From the NCBI GenBank assembly GCA_003660975.1, contig QMVG01000003.1, forward strand, positions 53,235-117,234: a stretch of DNA of 64,000 bases, written 5' to 3'. Shown here piece after piece: positions 31,877-40,418 of this stretch. A program made the translations under genes and the position numbers. Under the pieces are notes generated by a model, which was not told the origin of the DNA, did no database searches, and worked only from the letters and a program-made list of their open reading frames with translations. Origin of the DNA: Microcaldota archaeon. Its GTDB lineage: Archaea > B1Sed10-29 > B47-G15. Position 1 is the stretch's first letter, and each line of letters starts with the position of its first letter.

Positions 31877-32461
31877 TCAAGAAAACCACTGCTTTCTCCT
31901 TTTCTTTTCTATTTCAGACAGTTTTATCTTCTCCATTTCTTCCTTTCTGTCTTTTATCCTTTGGAGGAGAAACAATTTTTTATCCAATTTCTCTGCAACT
32001 TCCTTGTTTATTTTCAACAGCTCCTCTCTCTTTTCCTTTCGCAGCTTTTCAATATCCTCAAGGGCCTTTTTGTCACCAGTCTTTATTTTGCTTTTATAGT
32101 CCTCCAAAGCCTCTAAGTAATCAGATAATTCCTTTTCTTTTTCCTCTGCCCATTTAATTGTTTTATCTATGTCCTCTATAATCTCCTTGTCTTTTTTTAT
32201 CCACTCTTCCCTTTGTTTTAGATATCTTATATCATAGAGCAAGTCCTTTAACATATCCAGTTCTTCCCTTCTCTTTAGGTTCTGCGTACTGTTCAAAAGT
32301 GCCCTTGTTTTTTCTATGGCCTCGTCTATTTCATAAAGCTCTGGATCTCCCATTCTCAAGGTATCTTCAATAATCCTTCTCGCTGCATTTCCCTCTTCAA
32401 TATTTCTTATAATACGCCTCTTTCTATTCCTGTGCAACCTGTTATGAACGCCTCTTGCCAT
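31877..32461 (-). CDS. Charged coiled-coil protein of unknown function (194 aa)
   Basis: A basic N-terminus (MARGVHNRLHRNRKRRIIRN) is followed by long Lys/Glu helices likely to form coiled coil (EEWIKKDKEIIEDIDKTIKWAEEKEKEL). ATG 32461 is preceded by GGTGGTGAGG, which contains the stop of the upstream gene. The frame is open from 32503. Forms an operon with the next entry. No family is recognised. Confidence 0.65.
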   Translation of the reverse strand: MARGVHNRLHRNRKRRIIRNIEEGNAARRIIEDTLRMGDPELYEIDEAIEKTRALLNSTQNLKRREELDMLKDLLYDIRYLKQREEWIKKDKEIIEDIDKTIKWAEEKEKELSDYLEALEDYKSKIKTGDKKALEDIEKLRKEKREELLKINKEVAEKLDKKLFLLQRIKDRKEEMEKIKLSEIEKKRRKQWFS

Positions 32462-32468
32462 TGCAGCC

Positions 32469-32741
32469 TCACCACCGCCTTTTAATTTCTGGCACCTTCT
32501 CAAGCAAAGGATACAAACGTTTGCCTAGTTCTGCAATTCTTCTCTGTATGTCTTCTATTTCTCTTTCTATATCCCCTCTTTTCCTCACATCTCTTTCACT
32601 GTTATACTTCTGTTTTAGCGCTCTTTCCTTCTCACTCAACTGCTGTGTCCTAAAATTTATGTTGTTTATTTCATCTATAATCTTTTTATATTCCTCCTTA
32701 ATGGCCCTCTTTTTAGCCTCCACTCTGCTTTTTCTTCCCAT
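32469..32741 (-). CDS. Basic coiled-coil protein of unknown function (90 aa)
   Basis: Starts MGRKSRVEAKKRAIKEEY and is helical throughout, Arg/Lys/Glu rich. ATG 32741 is chosen because a TATA-like TTTAATATA at 32763-32771 lies 26 nt upstream; 32756 is the alternative. The MGRK opening resembles the start of the 10249 protein. Co-transcribed with 31877-32461. Confidence 0.6.
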   Translation of the reverse strand: MGRKSRVEAKKRAIKEEYKKIIDEINNINFRTQQLSEKERALKQKYNSERDVRKRGDIEREIEDIQRRIAELGKRLYPLLEKVPEIKRRW

Positions 32742-32812
32742 ATATCCTACCCACATGATTTTGCTATATTAAAGGGTGAAAAGATTAAAAAGCTGTATGG
32801 CCTTATCTTCTT

Positions 32813-33364
32813 ATGAAGTTTGTCCTGGATACCTCTGCCTTTACAAGCGTTGGGAAGAGTAAGAAGGAAACAGACTCCCACATAAAGAATTTTGCTGACT
32901 GCATAGCAAAAGATAAGGAGAACGAGTATTATATGCCAAAGACTGTTTGGCAGGAGCTTGAAAAGGTTCTGATAACAAGAGGCACAGATGAAAGCATTAT
33001 TGAGCAAATAAGAAAGGCTATAATAATAAGGCAACCTTCAAGAATGGAGCTGCATATCCCGGCACAGTTTGTCAATGATTTTGTTTCTGAGTTTAGGCAG
33101 AGAATCAATAGAGGTTTGAGGGAGGCAGAGAAAGCAGTGCTTGAAAAAAGCAAGAATGTTAATAGACCTGATGAAGAGGTTATCCACGATTTGAGAGACA
33201 GGTATAGGACAGTGATGAGGCAAGGCCTCATAGATTCAGAGGAAGATTTAGACGTGCTTCTGCTTGCAAAAGAGATATCAGCCATGATAATTGCTAATGA
33301 CAAAGGCATAGAAAAATGGGCGGATAAGTGGGGCATCCCATATATGAGCTCTGCTGCGGATTAA
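32813..33364 (+). CDS. PIN-domain RNA ligase partner protein
   Basis: This is a PIN-like nuclease domain of the family annotated as RNA ligase partner. FVLDTSAFTS opens the domain with the first Asp; YYMPKTVWQELEK, GLIDSEEDLDVLLLAKEISAMIIANDKGIEKWA give the remaining acidic residues. The partner RNA ligase is not in this window. It may act in RNA end repair. The stop overlaps the convergent regulator by 4 nt. Confidence 0.8.
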   Translation: MKFVLDTSAFTSVGKSKKETDSHIKNFADCIAKDKENEYYMPKTVWQELEKVLITRGTDESIIEQIRKAIIIRQPSRMELHIPAQFVNDFVSEFRQRINRGLREAEKAVLEKSKNVNRPDEEVIHDLRDRYRTVMRQGLIDSEEDLDVLLLAKEISAMIIANDKGIEKWADKWGIPYMSSAAD

Positions 33365-33912
33365 ATTATCTTGAGCAGGTCTGCTTTTGTAACAATCCCC
33401 TTTATTTTGCCTTTATCCATTATCATCACAGCTGGGGCATTTTTGAGCATTGAGGAGATAATATTTAATGGAGCAGTCTCACTCGTGCTTGGCAGCGGCT
33501 CTTCCAATGCTTCTCGCACTTTCATTTTCTTCACTTTATTGGCTCCTTTGTTATTTATCAAATCGCTTATGCCTGTTTCTGTTATGCTTCCTATAATCCT
33601 CCCTTTTTCCTCCACAGGCATTTGAGAAATATTGTATTTTTTCATTTTCTTCGCAACGCTGTCAAGGCTGTCACCAGGATGTGCTTTTATCACTCTTCTG
33701 TTCATTACGTCCCTGGCCAATATGACTCTGCTTGGTTTTCTTTCAAGAGCCCTAAATATCTTAACCACATTGGAATAAGAAGGGTCTGTTGTTCCTGTCT
33801 CTATCTTGGCTATCAAAGATTGGCTGACTCCCGCCATTTTAGCCAGTTCCATTTGTTTTAGGCCCAATGCTATCCTTCTTCTTTTAATCTCAGATAGGTC
33901 TGGAAGTTCCAT
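33361..33912 (-). CDS. Transcriptional regulator, XRE helix-turn-helix plus two CBS domains
   Basis: N-terminal HTH (residues 4-55): KRRRIALGLKQMELAKMAGVSQSLIAKIE. Two CBS domains follow: ARDVMNRRVIKAHPGDSL and MKVREALEEPLPSTSE... with GKIKGIVTKADLL. CBS pairs sense adenine nucleotides, so it may couple transcription to AMP/ATP state. This would fit the nearby AMP phosphorylase gene, 92 nt upstream on the same strand. Confidence 0.85.
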   Translation of the reverse strand: MELPDLSEIKRRRIALGLKQMELAKMAGVSQSLIAKIETGTTDPSYSNVVKIFRALERKPSRVILARDVMNRRVIKAHPGDSLDSVAKKMKKYNISQMPVEEKGRIIGSITETGISDLINNKGANKVKKMKVREALEEPLPSTSETAPLNIISSMLKNAPAVMIMDKGKIKGIVTKADLLKII

Positions 33913-34004
33913 AACCACCCAACCAGCAAAAGCAGATAGATATATCTGCCCCCTTTAATTACTCTCATAATATTGAATTAGGTTATTTATATTCTTATCG
34001 GAAT

Positions 34005-35549
34005 TTAGGTATAAACTATAAGTCCCTTGTCCTCGTCAAACTCCTCCAACACTATCCTGGTCAGCTCAATAGGGCTGTTTTTCTTGAGGAATTGCTTTGC
34101 TGCTTCAAGCTTTCTCCTGCTTTCTGCATATACTGTGAGTATCTTCTGCCCCCTCTTGATTTTATCCCCTTTTTCAACATGGAGCATTATGCCTGCTCCC
34201 TTATTGTGTGGGGCTCCTGCTAACCTAGCAGCTGTTGACAAAACAGCAGTATTCATATAGTGTATCCTGCCCTGCCTTCCAGCTTTCAAGACATACCTAT
34301 AACTTCCCACATTGATGTCATCTGATTTGATATTGGGGTCGCCTCCCTGGGCTTTTATTATCTGCTTCAGCTTTTTGTATGCCTTTCCAGATTCAAATAT
34401 ACCTCTGGCCATCTCATAGCCCTTTCCCTTTTTGGCTTTTCCAACCATTTCCAGCAGTATGCCTGCCATAGTAAGCCCCTTTTCCAGAACCTCTGGATTT
34501 GCTGGCTTTCCCTCATATAACCTTAAAATCTCTCTTGCTTCAAGAGCTGGCCCCATAGCATCTCCAACAGGGTCAAAACCAGGAGTAATTATACAGTGAA
34601 TCTTTATTCCCAACTGTTTGCCTATTCTTATGAATTTCCTGGCCAAATCCTCTGCTTCCTTTCTCGTTCTTACCTTCGCACCGTGTCCAACACTTATATC
34701 TATAAGGCAATGCGTCGCCCCAACTGCCTTCTTTTTTGCCAATATTGAGGAGATAAGATTTGGCTTCGAGTCAATTTTTAAAGGGTGTTCTATCCTAATT
34801 ATTTTGTCATCAGCAGCAGCCAAGCTTACAGCTCCTCCCCAAACAATACATGCATTGCACTTTCTAACAGTTTCCAGTATCTGCCTTTTGTTTAATGCAA
34901 CAGGAGCCAATACCTCCATGGTGTCAGCAGTTCCAGCAGGCGATGTTATTGACCTAGATGACGTTTTTGCTATTGTTAAACCTGCTGCAGCTATAACAGG
35001 GACTATAATGAGAGTGGTTCTGTTGCCAGGCACTCCTCCTATGGAGTGCTTGTCCACTACTATCTTCTTCTTTAATCTTATGGTGTCGCCACTTTTCACA
35101 ATCGCTCTTGTTAGGGCTATTATCTCTCTATCGCTCATTCCCCTTATGCTGGTGGCTGTTATAAAAGCAGCTGTTTCAATGTCTGTGAGGTTGTCTTCCA
35201 TTATGTCATTTATTATGCTGTGTATTTCTTTTTCTTTCAGTTCGTAGCCATCTATTTTTTTCTTTATATACCTAACACTTTCGGGTTTTTCAACAGGCTC
35301 TATTTTTACGATGTCTCCATTTTTTACATTCAAGACATCCTTTACCTCTTTAAACAGTCCTATCTGCCCTTTCTTAACAAATGTGTTGGTTATGTTCGCC
35401 GTACAAGTAACCTCTTTTCTTTTGAATTTTACCTTTATTCTGTCATCCCTGCTTACATCCAAATCTGCTGCGTCATCTTCGTGAAATGCTATTATATATT
35501 TTCCTTGGGCAGATATGTCTATGGATTTTACCTTGAAGTCATATCTCAT
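34005..35549 (-). CDS. deoA: AMP phosphorylase
   Basis: Archaeal nucleoside-monophosphate phosphorylase of the thymidine phosphorylase family: AMP and phosphate give adenine and ribose-1,5-bisphosphate. The N-terminal 85-residue archaeal extension is present, then KHSIGGVPGNRTTLI, SSRSITSPAGTADTMEVL and the C-terminal barrel-sandwich domain. At 514 aa the size is typical. ATG 35549 is preferred, with TATA-like CTTTAAAT upstream. It works with the R15P isomerase at 36345-37211. Confidence 0.92.
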   Translation of the reverse strand: MRYDFKVKSIDISAQGKYIIAFHEDDAADLDVSRDDRIKVKFKRKEVTCTANITNTFVKKGQIGLFKEVKDVLNVKNGDIVKIEPVEKPESVRYIKKKIDGYELKEKEIHSIINDIMEDNLTDIETAAFITATSIRGMSDREIIALTRAIVKSGDTIRLKKKIVVDKHSIGGVPGNRTTLIIVPVIAAAGLTIAKTSSRSITSPAGTADTMEVLAPVALNKRQILETVRKCNACIVWGGAVSLAAADDKIIRIEHPLKIDSKPNLISSILAKKKAVGATHCLIDISVGHGAKVRTRKEAEDLARKFIRIGKQLGIKIHCIITPGFDPVGDAMGPALEAREILRLYEGKPANPEVLEKGLTMAGILLEMVGKAKKGKGYEMARGIFESGKAYKKLKQIIKAQGGDPNIKSDDINVGSYRYVLKAGRQGRIHYMNTAVLSTAARLAGAPHNKGAGIMLHVEKGDKIKRGQKILTVYAESRRKLEAAKQFLKKNSPIELTRIVLEEFDEDKGLIVYT

Positions 35550-35622
35550 GATACTGCTTACTCCTGTTGCCAATTTAAAGCTTATGGAGAAGATTTATTA
35601 AACTGTAATATCTAATTAGCTT

Positions 35623-36057
35623 ATGACAAGAAGGCACAGTAAAGCAGACACTAGAAAAGCAAGAAAAAGAATCAATGAGTGGGACGTGCCTAAAGACGTA
35701 AAGCAAGCTTTGGAAGAATCTCCTAGCATGGTTGGAGCTTTGGCTGTTGAAGGCAAGTACTATATAAAATTGCCAGGCATGACAAAAAGAGTTAGTGAAG
35801 AAGAGTTCAGCCGCTTTGTACGCAGGTTTAGAAAATTTGACACAGAACTTCAAAAAGCATTTCAGAAAGAACGATCTAAAAATTTAGAGGCGAGGTCGGC
35901 ACTTAAGGACAAGGAGGAAGGCTCTGTCTTCATAGATGCCAATGGGAAAGCACATGTTAAAGCTTACGGAGACATTTTCCCAGAAAACAAAGTCCTCAAA
36001 TTGAGGAGCAAAGAAATGAGCTTGATTGAGAAGTTCTTTAAGATATTTGAAAGGTGA
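35623..36057 (+). CDS. Basic protein of unknown function (144 aa)
   Basis: Begins MTRRHSKADTRKARKRINEW, strongly basic. A short beta segment (MVGALAVEGKYYIKLPGM) and charged helices follow, then a second beta pair (GSVFIDANGKAHVKAYGD). The TATA-like GATTTATTAAAC lies 25 nt before the ATG. Like others in this window it may bind nucleic acid, but the family is unknown. Confidence 0.6.
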   Translation: MTRRHSKADTRKARKRINEWDVPKDVKQALEESPSMVGALAVEGKYYIKLPGMTKRVSEEEFSRFVRRFRKFDTELQKAFQKERSKNLEARSALKDKEEGSVFIDANGKAHVKAYGDIFPENKVLKLRSKEMSLIEKFFKIFER

Positions 36058-36354
36058 TTATACCATTAAATCAAGAGCTTCATGTCCCCTCATTCTTGAC
36101 TTTATTCCCAGTTTTCTTGCAGCACTGCTAACCCATGAAACCCTTTTTTCCATCATATCTTTAAAATCTCTAGCATTCCTTACTATGCAGGCAGCATCTC
36201 CCTCTCTTTCTATTTTTTCTTTGTTAAGGTAATCGCTGGCCAGATAGCCTTTTTCAGCCCTTATTATCAAAAGAGGCGTTCTACTGTCTCCTATTGCTAT
36301 TCTTATGCCAAGCGCAGCTCCGTGTTCGGTTTCTATAATCTCTGTTAATACCAT
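36058..36354 (-). CDS. DUF1805 protein
   Basis: The 98-aa protein fits DUF1805: TPLLIIRAEKGYLASDYLNKEKIEREGDAACIVRNARDFKDMM and AARKLGIKSRMRGHEAL. Function unknown; it often lies beside metabolic genes in archaea. ATG 36354 is chosen; it overlaps the end of the R15P isomerase gene by 10 nt, so the pair is translated together. Confidence 0.8.
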   Translation of the reverse strand: MVLTEIIETEHGAALGIRIAIGDSRTPLLIIRAEKGYLASDYLNKEKIEREGDAACIVRNARDFKDMMEKRVSWVSSAARKLGIKSRMRGHEALDLMV

Positions 36355-37211
36355 TTTCTTGCCTCCGTTAACCACGGGTATTTTTTCTCTGCTACTGCGA
36401 AGAGAGTATAAGCATTTAGATTGCCAAGCTCTGTAGAAACAAAGTCAATAAATTTAGCAGGTGTCAGGTCAAAGGCAGGGTTCATAATCTTTATTTTCTT
36501 CGGTGCGTTTCTCCATACCTCTGAGGCCTTTCTTTGCTCTATTTTTATATCTCTTTTGCTTTTGCTGGCATCTATTTTTAGTAGCTCTACCACCGCTCCC
36601 ACTTTTTTCCCATAGTCATGGGCTATTTTAGCCATCATTGCAGTGCCTATCTTGTTCATTATGCAGTTGTTGGCTGTTATCACATCCCCGCCCATAAGAA
36701 AGAAATCTACTTCTGCCATAAATTCCATTGCTGCTGAGTCAATTATGAATTTAACAGGAATGCCTTCAGATGCCAATTCCTTGGCTGTTATTCTGCCCTG
36801 GTATAATGGCCTTGTTTCAGTTACTATAACGTTGGGTTTCTTGCCTATTCTCTTGGCCTCTATTATACTTTCAACCACAAGTGATGAGTGGCAATGCGTC
36901 ATTATCGAGGACTTATCAGGGATTTTGGACGCGCAGTTTATTACTGCCTTTCTTTTAGCCTCTTTTATCATGGATATAAATTCGTCAACAGCGTCTTTTA
37001 TGCTCATCTTCACAGATGCGCTTTTTACAAAATTGAGGCCGTTGAAAAGAAGAGGTTCATTTGGTCTTGCTCTGCTTAGTATTCTTACTGCTTTATCCAG
37101 GTCTTTTTCGTCAATATGTCTAATTGCTTTGAGCCCTGCAATAGCTATATTTGTGGCTCCCTGGATTTTTATTGCTCTTATGCGCTCAGCAGTTTTCCTC
37201 ACAGTTTCCAT
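36345..37211 (-). CDS. Ribose-1,5-bisphosphate isomerase (eIF2B-like)
   Basis: An eIF2B alpha/beta/delta-related sugar phosphate isomerase, converting ribose-1,5-bisphosphate to ribulose-1,5-bisphosphate. Motifs: IMTHCHSSLVVESI with the probable catalytic Cys, ETRPLYQGRITAKEL, and FFLMGGDVITANNCIMNKIGTAMMA with the catalytic Asp. The length of 288 aa is close to the family's usual 310-320. Some eIF2B-like methylthioribose isomerases look similar, but the nearby AMP phosphorylase favours this role. Form III RuBisCO is not in the window. Confidence 0.85.
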   Translation of the reverse strand: METVRKTAERIRAIKIQGATNIAIAGLKAIRHIDEKDLDKAVRILSRARPNEPLLFNGLNFVKSASVKMSIKDAVDEFISMIKEAKRKAVINCASKIPDKSSIMTHCHSSLVVESIIEAKRIGKKPNVIVTETRPLYQGRITAKELASEGIPVKFIIDSAAMEFMAEVDFFLMGGDVITANNCIMNKIGTAMMAKIAHDYGKKVGAVVELLKIDASKSKRDIKIEQRKASEVWRNAPKKIKIMNPAFDLTPAKFIDFVSTELGNLNAYTLFAVAEKKYPWLTEARKWY

Positions 37212-37227
37212 TACTTAGAGAAAAGAA

Positions 37228-37803
37228 TTAGCTCTTTTTATTCTTATTCTCTCTTTGCCTTAGTATTTCGTCAAATTCGCTTCTTATTTGCCCTAATCTC
37301 TCTTTAGGATATTTTACTGTTTCAATACCAGCTTCCTTGAACAGCTGCAATGAGAAGTCATGCGGATAGTCTTCAATGTAATGGACCTTAACTATCCCAG
37401 CGTTTATTATGCTCTTTGCGCAGAAGACACAGGGGCTTGTTGTGGCGTACATCACAGCACCTTTTGTTGAATGTCCATGATAAGCAGCTTGCAGTATGGC
37501 ATTTTCTTCTGCATGCACTGCATAAGAATATTCTAAACCTTCGCCGCTCTTGAAGCCCATCTTTTTTCTGTTGCAATAACCCTTTTCAACACAGTTCCTT
37601 ATGCCTCTTGGGGCGCCATTGTATCCTGTGCTTATTATATGTTTGTCTTTCACTAGTATAGCTCCTGTGCGTCTGGATAAGCAAGTGCTCCTCGTCGAAA
37701 CGATGTCGGCAATCATCATGAAGTAGTCATCCCACGATTGCCTTTTTCTTTTCTCTATGAGCAACCACGGGCTTAGGTCTCTGACAGAACCAGAATATAC
37801 CAT
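37228..37803 (-). CDS. dCMP deaminase family protein
   Basis: Zinc-dependent cytidine deaminase fold: TGAILVKDKHIISTGYNGAPRGIRNC, the catalytic HAEENAI, and the zinc ligands SPCVFCAKSIINAG. The length (191 aa) and the Cys-containing insert after GAPRGI match dCMP deaminase/ComE-type. It makes dUMP for thymidylate synthesis. It lies 16 nt upstream of the isomerase gene and may be co-transcribed. Confidence 0.88.
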   Translation of the reverse strand: MVYSGSVRDLSPWLLIEKRKRQSWDDYFMMIADIVSTRSTCLSRRTGAILVKDKHIISTGYNGAPRGIRNCVEKGYCNRKKMGFKSGEGLEYSYAVHAEENAILQAAYHGHSTKGAVMYATTSPCVFCAKSIINAGIVKVHYIEDYPHDFSLQLFKEAGIETVKYPKERLGQIRSEFDEILRQRENKNKKS

Positions 37804-37880
37804 ATTTGTTCTTCTGTCTTTTCTTATTTTTAAAAGTTTTCAGCCAGTAAATTTATAAACGTAATAAACCTTTTCCATTT

Positions 37881-38171
37881 GTGAGAGGAGAAATTAGCTT
37901 AGATGAGAGGGCAGAAATCAAAAGGTACAAAAAGGACTTTCTAACATTGCTAGCTGTTAGTTTTCTTCTTTCTGTTTCAATGGTTGTTGTTATTTTGATG
38001 GCTGTAGATTTCTCAACGATAACAGGAAACATATACCTGTGGATAGTGCAGGGGGTGGTGGTTCTCACCACTCTTTTCTTCAGCTTAGCGTCATTATTCA
38101 AGTTCGTTTTTAGCTACGGGTGGGCAGAGGCCGAGTTTAAGAAATCTGAAGAAATTAGAAGATTACATTGA
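37881..38171 (+). CDS. Two-span membrane protein of unknown function
   Basis: GTG start at 37881, 27 nt after a TATA-like AATTTATAAAC, giving 96 aa. Basic N-terminus, two membrane helices (residues about 22-44 and 52-74), charged C-terminus. Co-directional with the HAD gene. No family is recognised. Confidence 0.6.
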   Translation: MRGEISLDERAEIKRYKKDFLTLLAVSFLLSVSMVVVILMAVDFSTITGNIYLWIVQGVVVLTTLFFSLASLFKFVFSYGWAEAEFKKSEEIRRLH

Positions 38172-38179
38172 GGGCTCAC

Positions 38180-38785
38180 ATGATAAGAACCGTCATATTT
38201 GATTTTGGAGGTGTGGTTGCAGATTTTGATAATTCGCTTTTCATATCCAGACTTTCTAAAAAAAGTCCCCTTTCTTTAGAAGCTATTGAGAGGGAGATAT
38301 ATGGAAAAAAGCTTGATGTCTTGTTTGAGAAAGGGCTTATAAGTAGCAGGGCATTTTACTACGAGGTAAAAAAGCGCTGCTATTTAAAGATGGATTATGA
38401 ATCTTTTAAAAAAGCATATATCAATATCTTCACGCCGGTAAATGGGATGCTATCAATCATTCGTTCGCTGAAGAAAAAAGGTTACAGAGTGCAATTATTA
38501 TCTAACACCAATTACCTGCATTTCTACAATGTCATAAGGCACTACCCTGCTGTCAAATTGATGGATGCAGTTTCACTTTCCTTCCGAGTGGGAGCTATGA
38601 AGCCAAGTAGGAGGATATATATGGATGCAGTTAAAAAAGCAAAATGCAGAGTAGAAGAGTGCTTGTATGTAGATGACATAAAATCTCTTGTTGAAGCTGC
38701 TGAAGAGATAGGAATGAAGGGCATAGTGTTCAAAAACCCCAAGAGACTCAAGCAGGGCTTGAAATCTTTTGGCATTGTGGTTTAG
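38180..38785 (+). CDS. HAD-superfamily hydrolase
   Basis: HAD fold: motif I VIFDFGGVVADFD, motif II LLSNTN, motif III lysine in VGAMKPSRRIY, and motif IV CLYVDDIKSLV. It resembles the YihX-like phosphatase group, with FGG instead of DGT after the first Asp. The second Asp of DxD is replaced by Gly, so phosphatase activity may be altered. ATG 38180 is preferred. The stop overlaps the convergent regulator by 4 nt. Confidence 0.8.
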   Translation: MIRTVIFDFGGVVADFDNSLFISRLSKKSPLSLEAIEREIYGKKLDVLFEKGLISSRAFYYEVKKRCYLKMDYESFKKAYINIFTPVNGMLSIIRSLKKKGYRVQLLSNTNYLHFYNVIRHYPAVKLMDAVSLSFRVGAMKPSRRIYMDAVKKAKCRVEECLYVDDIKSLVEAAEEIGMKGIVFKNPKRLKQGLKSFGIVV

Positions 38786-39231
38786 GCCTGTTTTGAGAAG
38801 CTGACTATATTTGTTTTGCCCTTCTTTTTTATTTCCACAATGCCCATGCTGTGGAGCTTTTTTACAATTCTGTGCACCTTAACTTTTGAAAAGCCAGTCT
38901 CCTTTCCTATCTTGGATTGGCTTATCTCCTTGTTTTTTAGTATTAATTCAACAATTTTTCTTTCTTCTTCTGGAACAAGAGCCAGCATCTTTTCGAGGTC
39001 TTTATCCTGCGGCTTTGCCCTTTCTCGTGCGTGCGTCATGTGATATACAATAACACCAGTGATAAAGCCTACAGAACCCAGGAGAGGAATCAGATACTGT
39101 ATTGGCAGTACGCAGCCGCATAGGTTTCCCGTCGTTATCTCGTTCTGTACATATAAAGCTGTGAAAGAAACCACCATTACAAAGACACCAACGATCACAG
39201 CTGCAATAAAAGCCTTATTTTCATCTTCCAT
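38782..39231 (-). CDS. Membrane-bound winged-helix regulator
   Basis: Two N-terminal membrane helices (residues 8-28 and 43-62) enclose an outer loop with two cysteines (NLCGCVL). A cytoplasmic winged helix follows: ERKIVELILKNKEISQSKIGKETGFSKVKVHRIVKKLHSMGIVEIKKKG. The loop cysteines could sense redox or metals outside. It is divergent from the glutaredoxin-CcdA gene, with a palindrome between, so it probably controls itself and that gene. Confidence 0.8.
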   Translation of the reverse strand: MEDENKAFIAAVIVGVFVMVVSFTALYVQNEITTGNLCGCVLPIQYLIPLLGSVGFITGVIVYHMTHARERAKPQDKDLEKMLALVPEEERKIVELILKNKEISQSKIGKETGFSKVKVHRIVKKLHSMGIVEIKKKGKTNIVSFSKQA

Positions 39232-39238
39232 AGCTTTA

Positions 39239-39255
39239 GTTTCATTTTTTGAAAC
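39239..39255. promoter_or_regulatory. Palindromic operator candidate
   Basis: GTTTCATTTTTTGAAAC has perfect 6-nt arms and a 5-nt spacer. Another half site, GTTTCA, lies at 39271-39276. TATA-like AACTTATAAATATATA (39253-39268) overlaps the region. The palindrome lies between the divergent membrane HTH regulator and the glutaredoxin-CcdA gene and could control both. Confidence 0.5.
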
Positions 39256-39300
39256 TTATAAATATATATGGTTTCAATGGTAATTAACGAAGGTGGTTTG

Positions 39301-40416
39301 ATGAGGAAAATGGTCCTGCTCATATCTCTGTTGTTTTTGGTTAATACTGTATTTGCGGAGGCCAATAGTTTTGACGTTTACCTATTTTATGGCAGGGGTT
39401 GTCCTCACTGTGCAGCCCTTATGCAGTATTTAGATTCAATATCGGATGAGTACCCAAATATGAGATTACATTTGTATGAGGTTTATTTCAATCAGAAGAA
39501 TAGAGAGCTCTTCGGACGCATGGCTGAAGCATACAACACAGAGATCCAGGGCGTGCCAACACTCTTTGTTGATGACAAGGTTATTGTAGGTTACGCCCCA
39601 TCAATGCAAGCCGTGTTCAGACAGGTATTTGACAAGTGCAGCGAAACTTATTGCAGTGACCCCATAAAAAGATTAGAATCAAGCGAAAACAGAAACATAT
39701 CCATTTCTGTGTCAGAAAGCTCTCCTGTAGAGAGCAAGGAAAAACTAACTCTTCCCCTGGTAATAGGAGCTGCCTCAGTTGATGCTATAAATCCCTGTGC
39801 ATTTGCTGTTCTCATCCTTCTAATGAGCACTGTGCTTGCCAGCTCAAAGAGAAGAAAAGCTCTCTTTTCAGGTTTGTCCTTTTCTGCGGCTGTTTACATG
39901 ATGTATTTTCTTATGGGCATTGGGATTTTCACAGCCATCCAATTGAGTGGTCTCTCAGAACTGTTTATGAAGTTCATAGGCGTATTGGCGTTAATTGTTG
40001 GCGTTTTTAACATAAAAGATTTTATAAAATTGGGGGCACTTGGTTTTGTTATGGAGGTTCCTCTGTCATGGAGGCCAAAGATGCAGGCTTTCATAAAGAG
40101 TATTACCAGCGTGCCTGGAGCTTTTTTAATAGGTTGCTTGGTTAGTCTCTTTTTGCTCCCATGCACAAGTGGGCCTTATATCGTTATTCTAGGTATGCTT
40201 GCAAATCAGTCAACCCAAATGCAGGCTGTTTTGTGGCTGTTGCTTTACAACTTTATTTTCATACTTCCTATGATTGGCATAACTCTTGCAATATACTGGG
40301 GCCTTTCAACACCTGAAAGTGCTGCCAAGTGGAGGGAAAAGAAATTGAGGTATCTCCATTTGATAGCAGGTATTGTTATGATTGCTATGGGTCTGATTAT
40401 ACTGTTCATGCTTTGA
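39301..40416 (+). CDS. Glutaredoxin-CcdA/DsbD-like fusion membrane protein
   Basis: The signal peptide (MRKMVLLISLLFLVNTVFA) leads to an outer thioredoxin-fold domain with CPHC active site (GRGCPHCAAL) and cis-proline GVPTLFVDD. After about 140 residues a six-span CcdA-like domain follows with both redox cysteines: INPCAFAV and LLPCTSGPY. It would pass electrons from the cytoplasm to outer disulfides, all in one chain. ATG 39301 has the ribosome binding site AAGGTGGT. Confidence 0.88.
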   Translation: MRKMVLLISLLFLVNTVFAEANSFDVYLFYGRGCPHCAALMQYLDSISDEYPNMRLHLYEVYFNQKNRELFGRMAEAYNTEIQGVPTLFVDDKVIVGYAPSMQAVFRQVFDKCSETYCSDPIKRLESSENRNISISVSESSPVESKEKLTLPLVIGAASVDAINPCAFAVLILLMSTVLASSKRRKALFSGLSFSAAVYMMYFLMGIGIFTAIQLSGLSELFMKFIGVLALIVGVFNIKDFIKLGALGFVMEVPLSWRPKMQAFIKSITSVPGAFLIGCLVSLFLLPCTSGPYIVILGMLANQSTQMQAVLWLLLYNFIFILPMIGITLAIYWGLSTPESAAKWREKKLRYLHLIAGIVMIAMGLIILFML

Positions 40417-40418
40417 GG

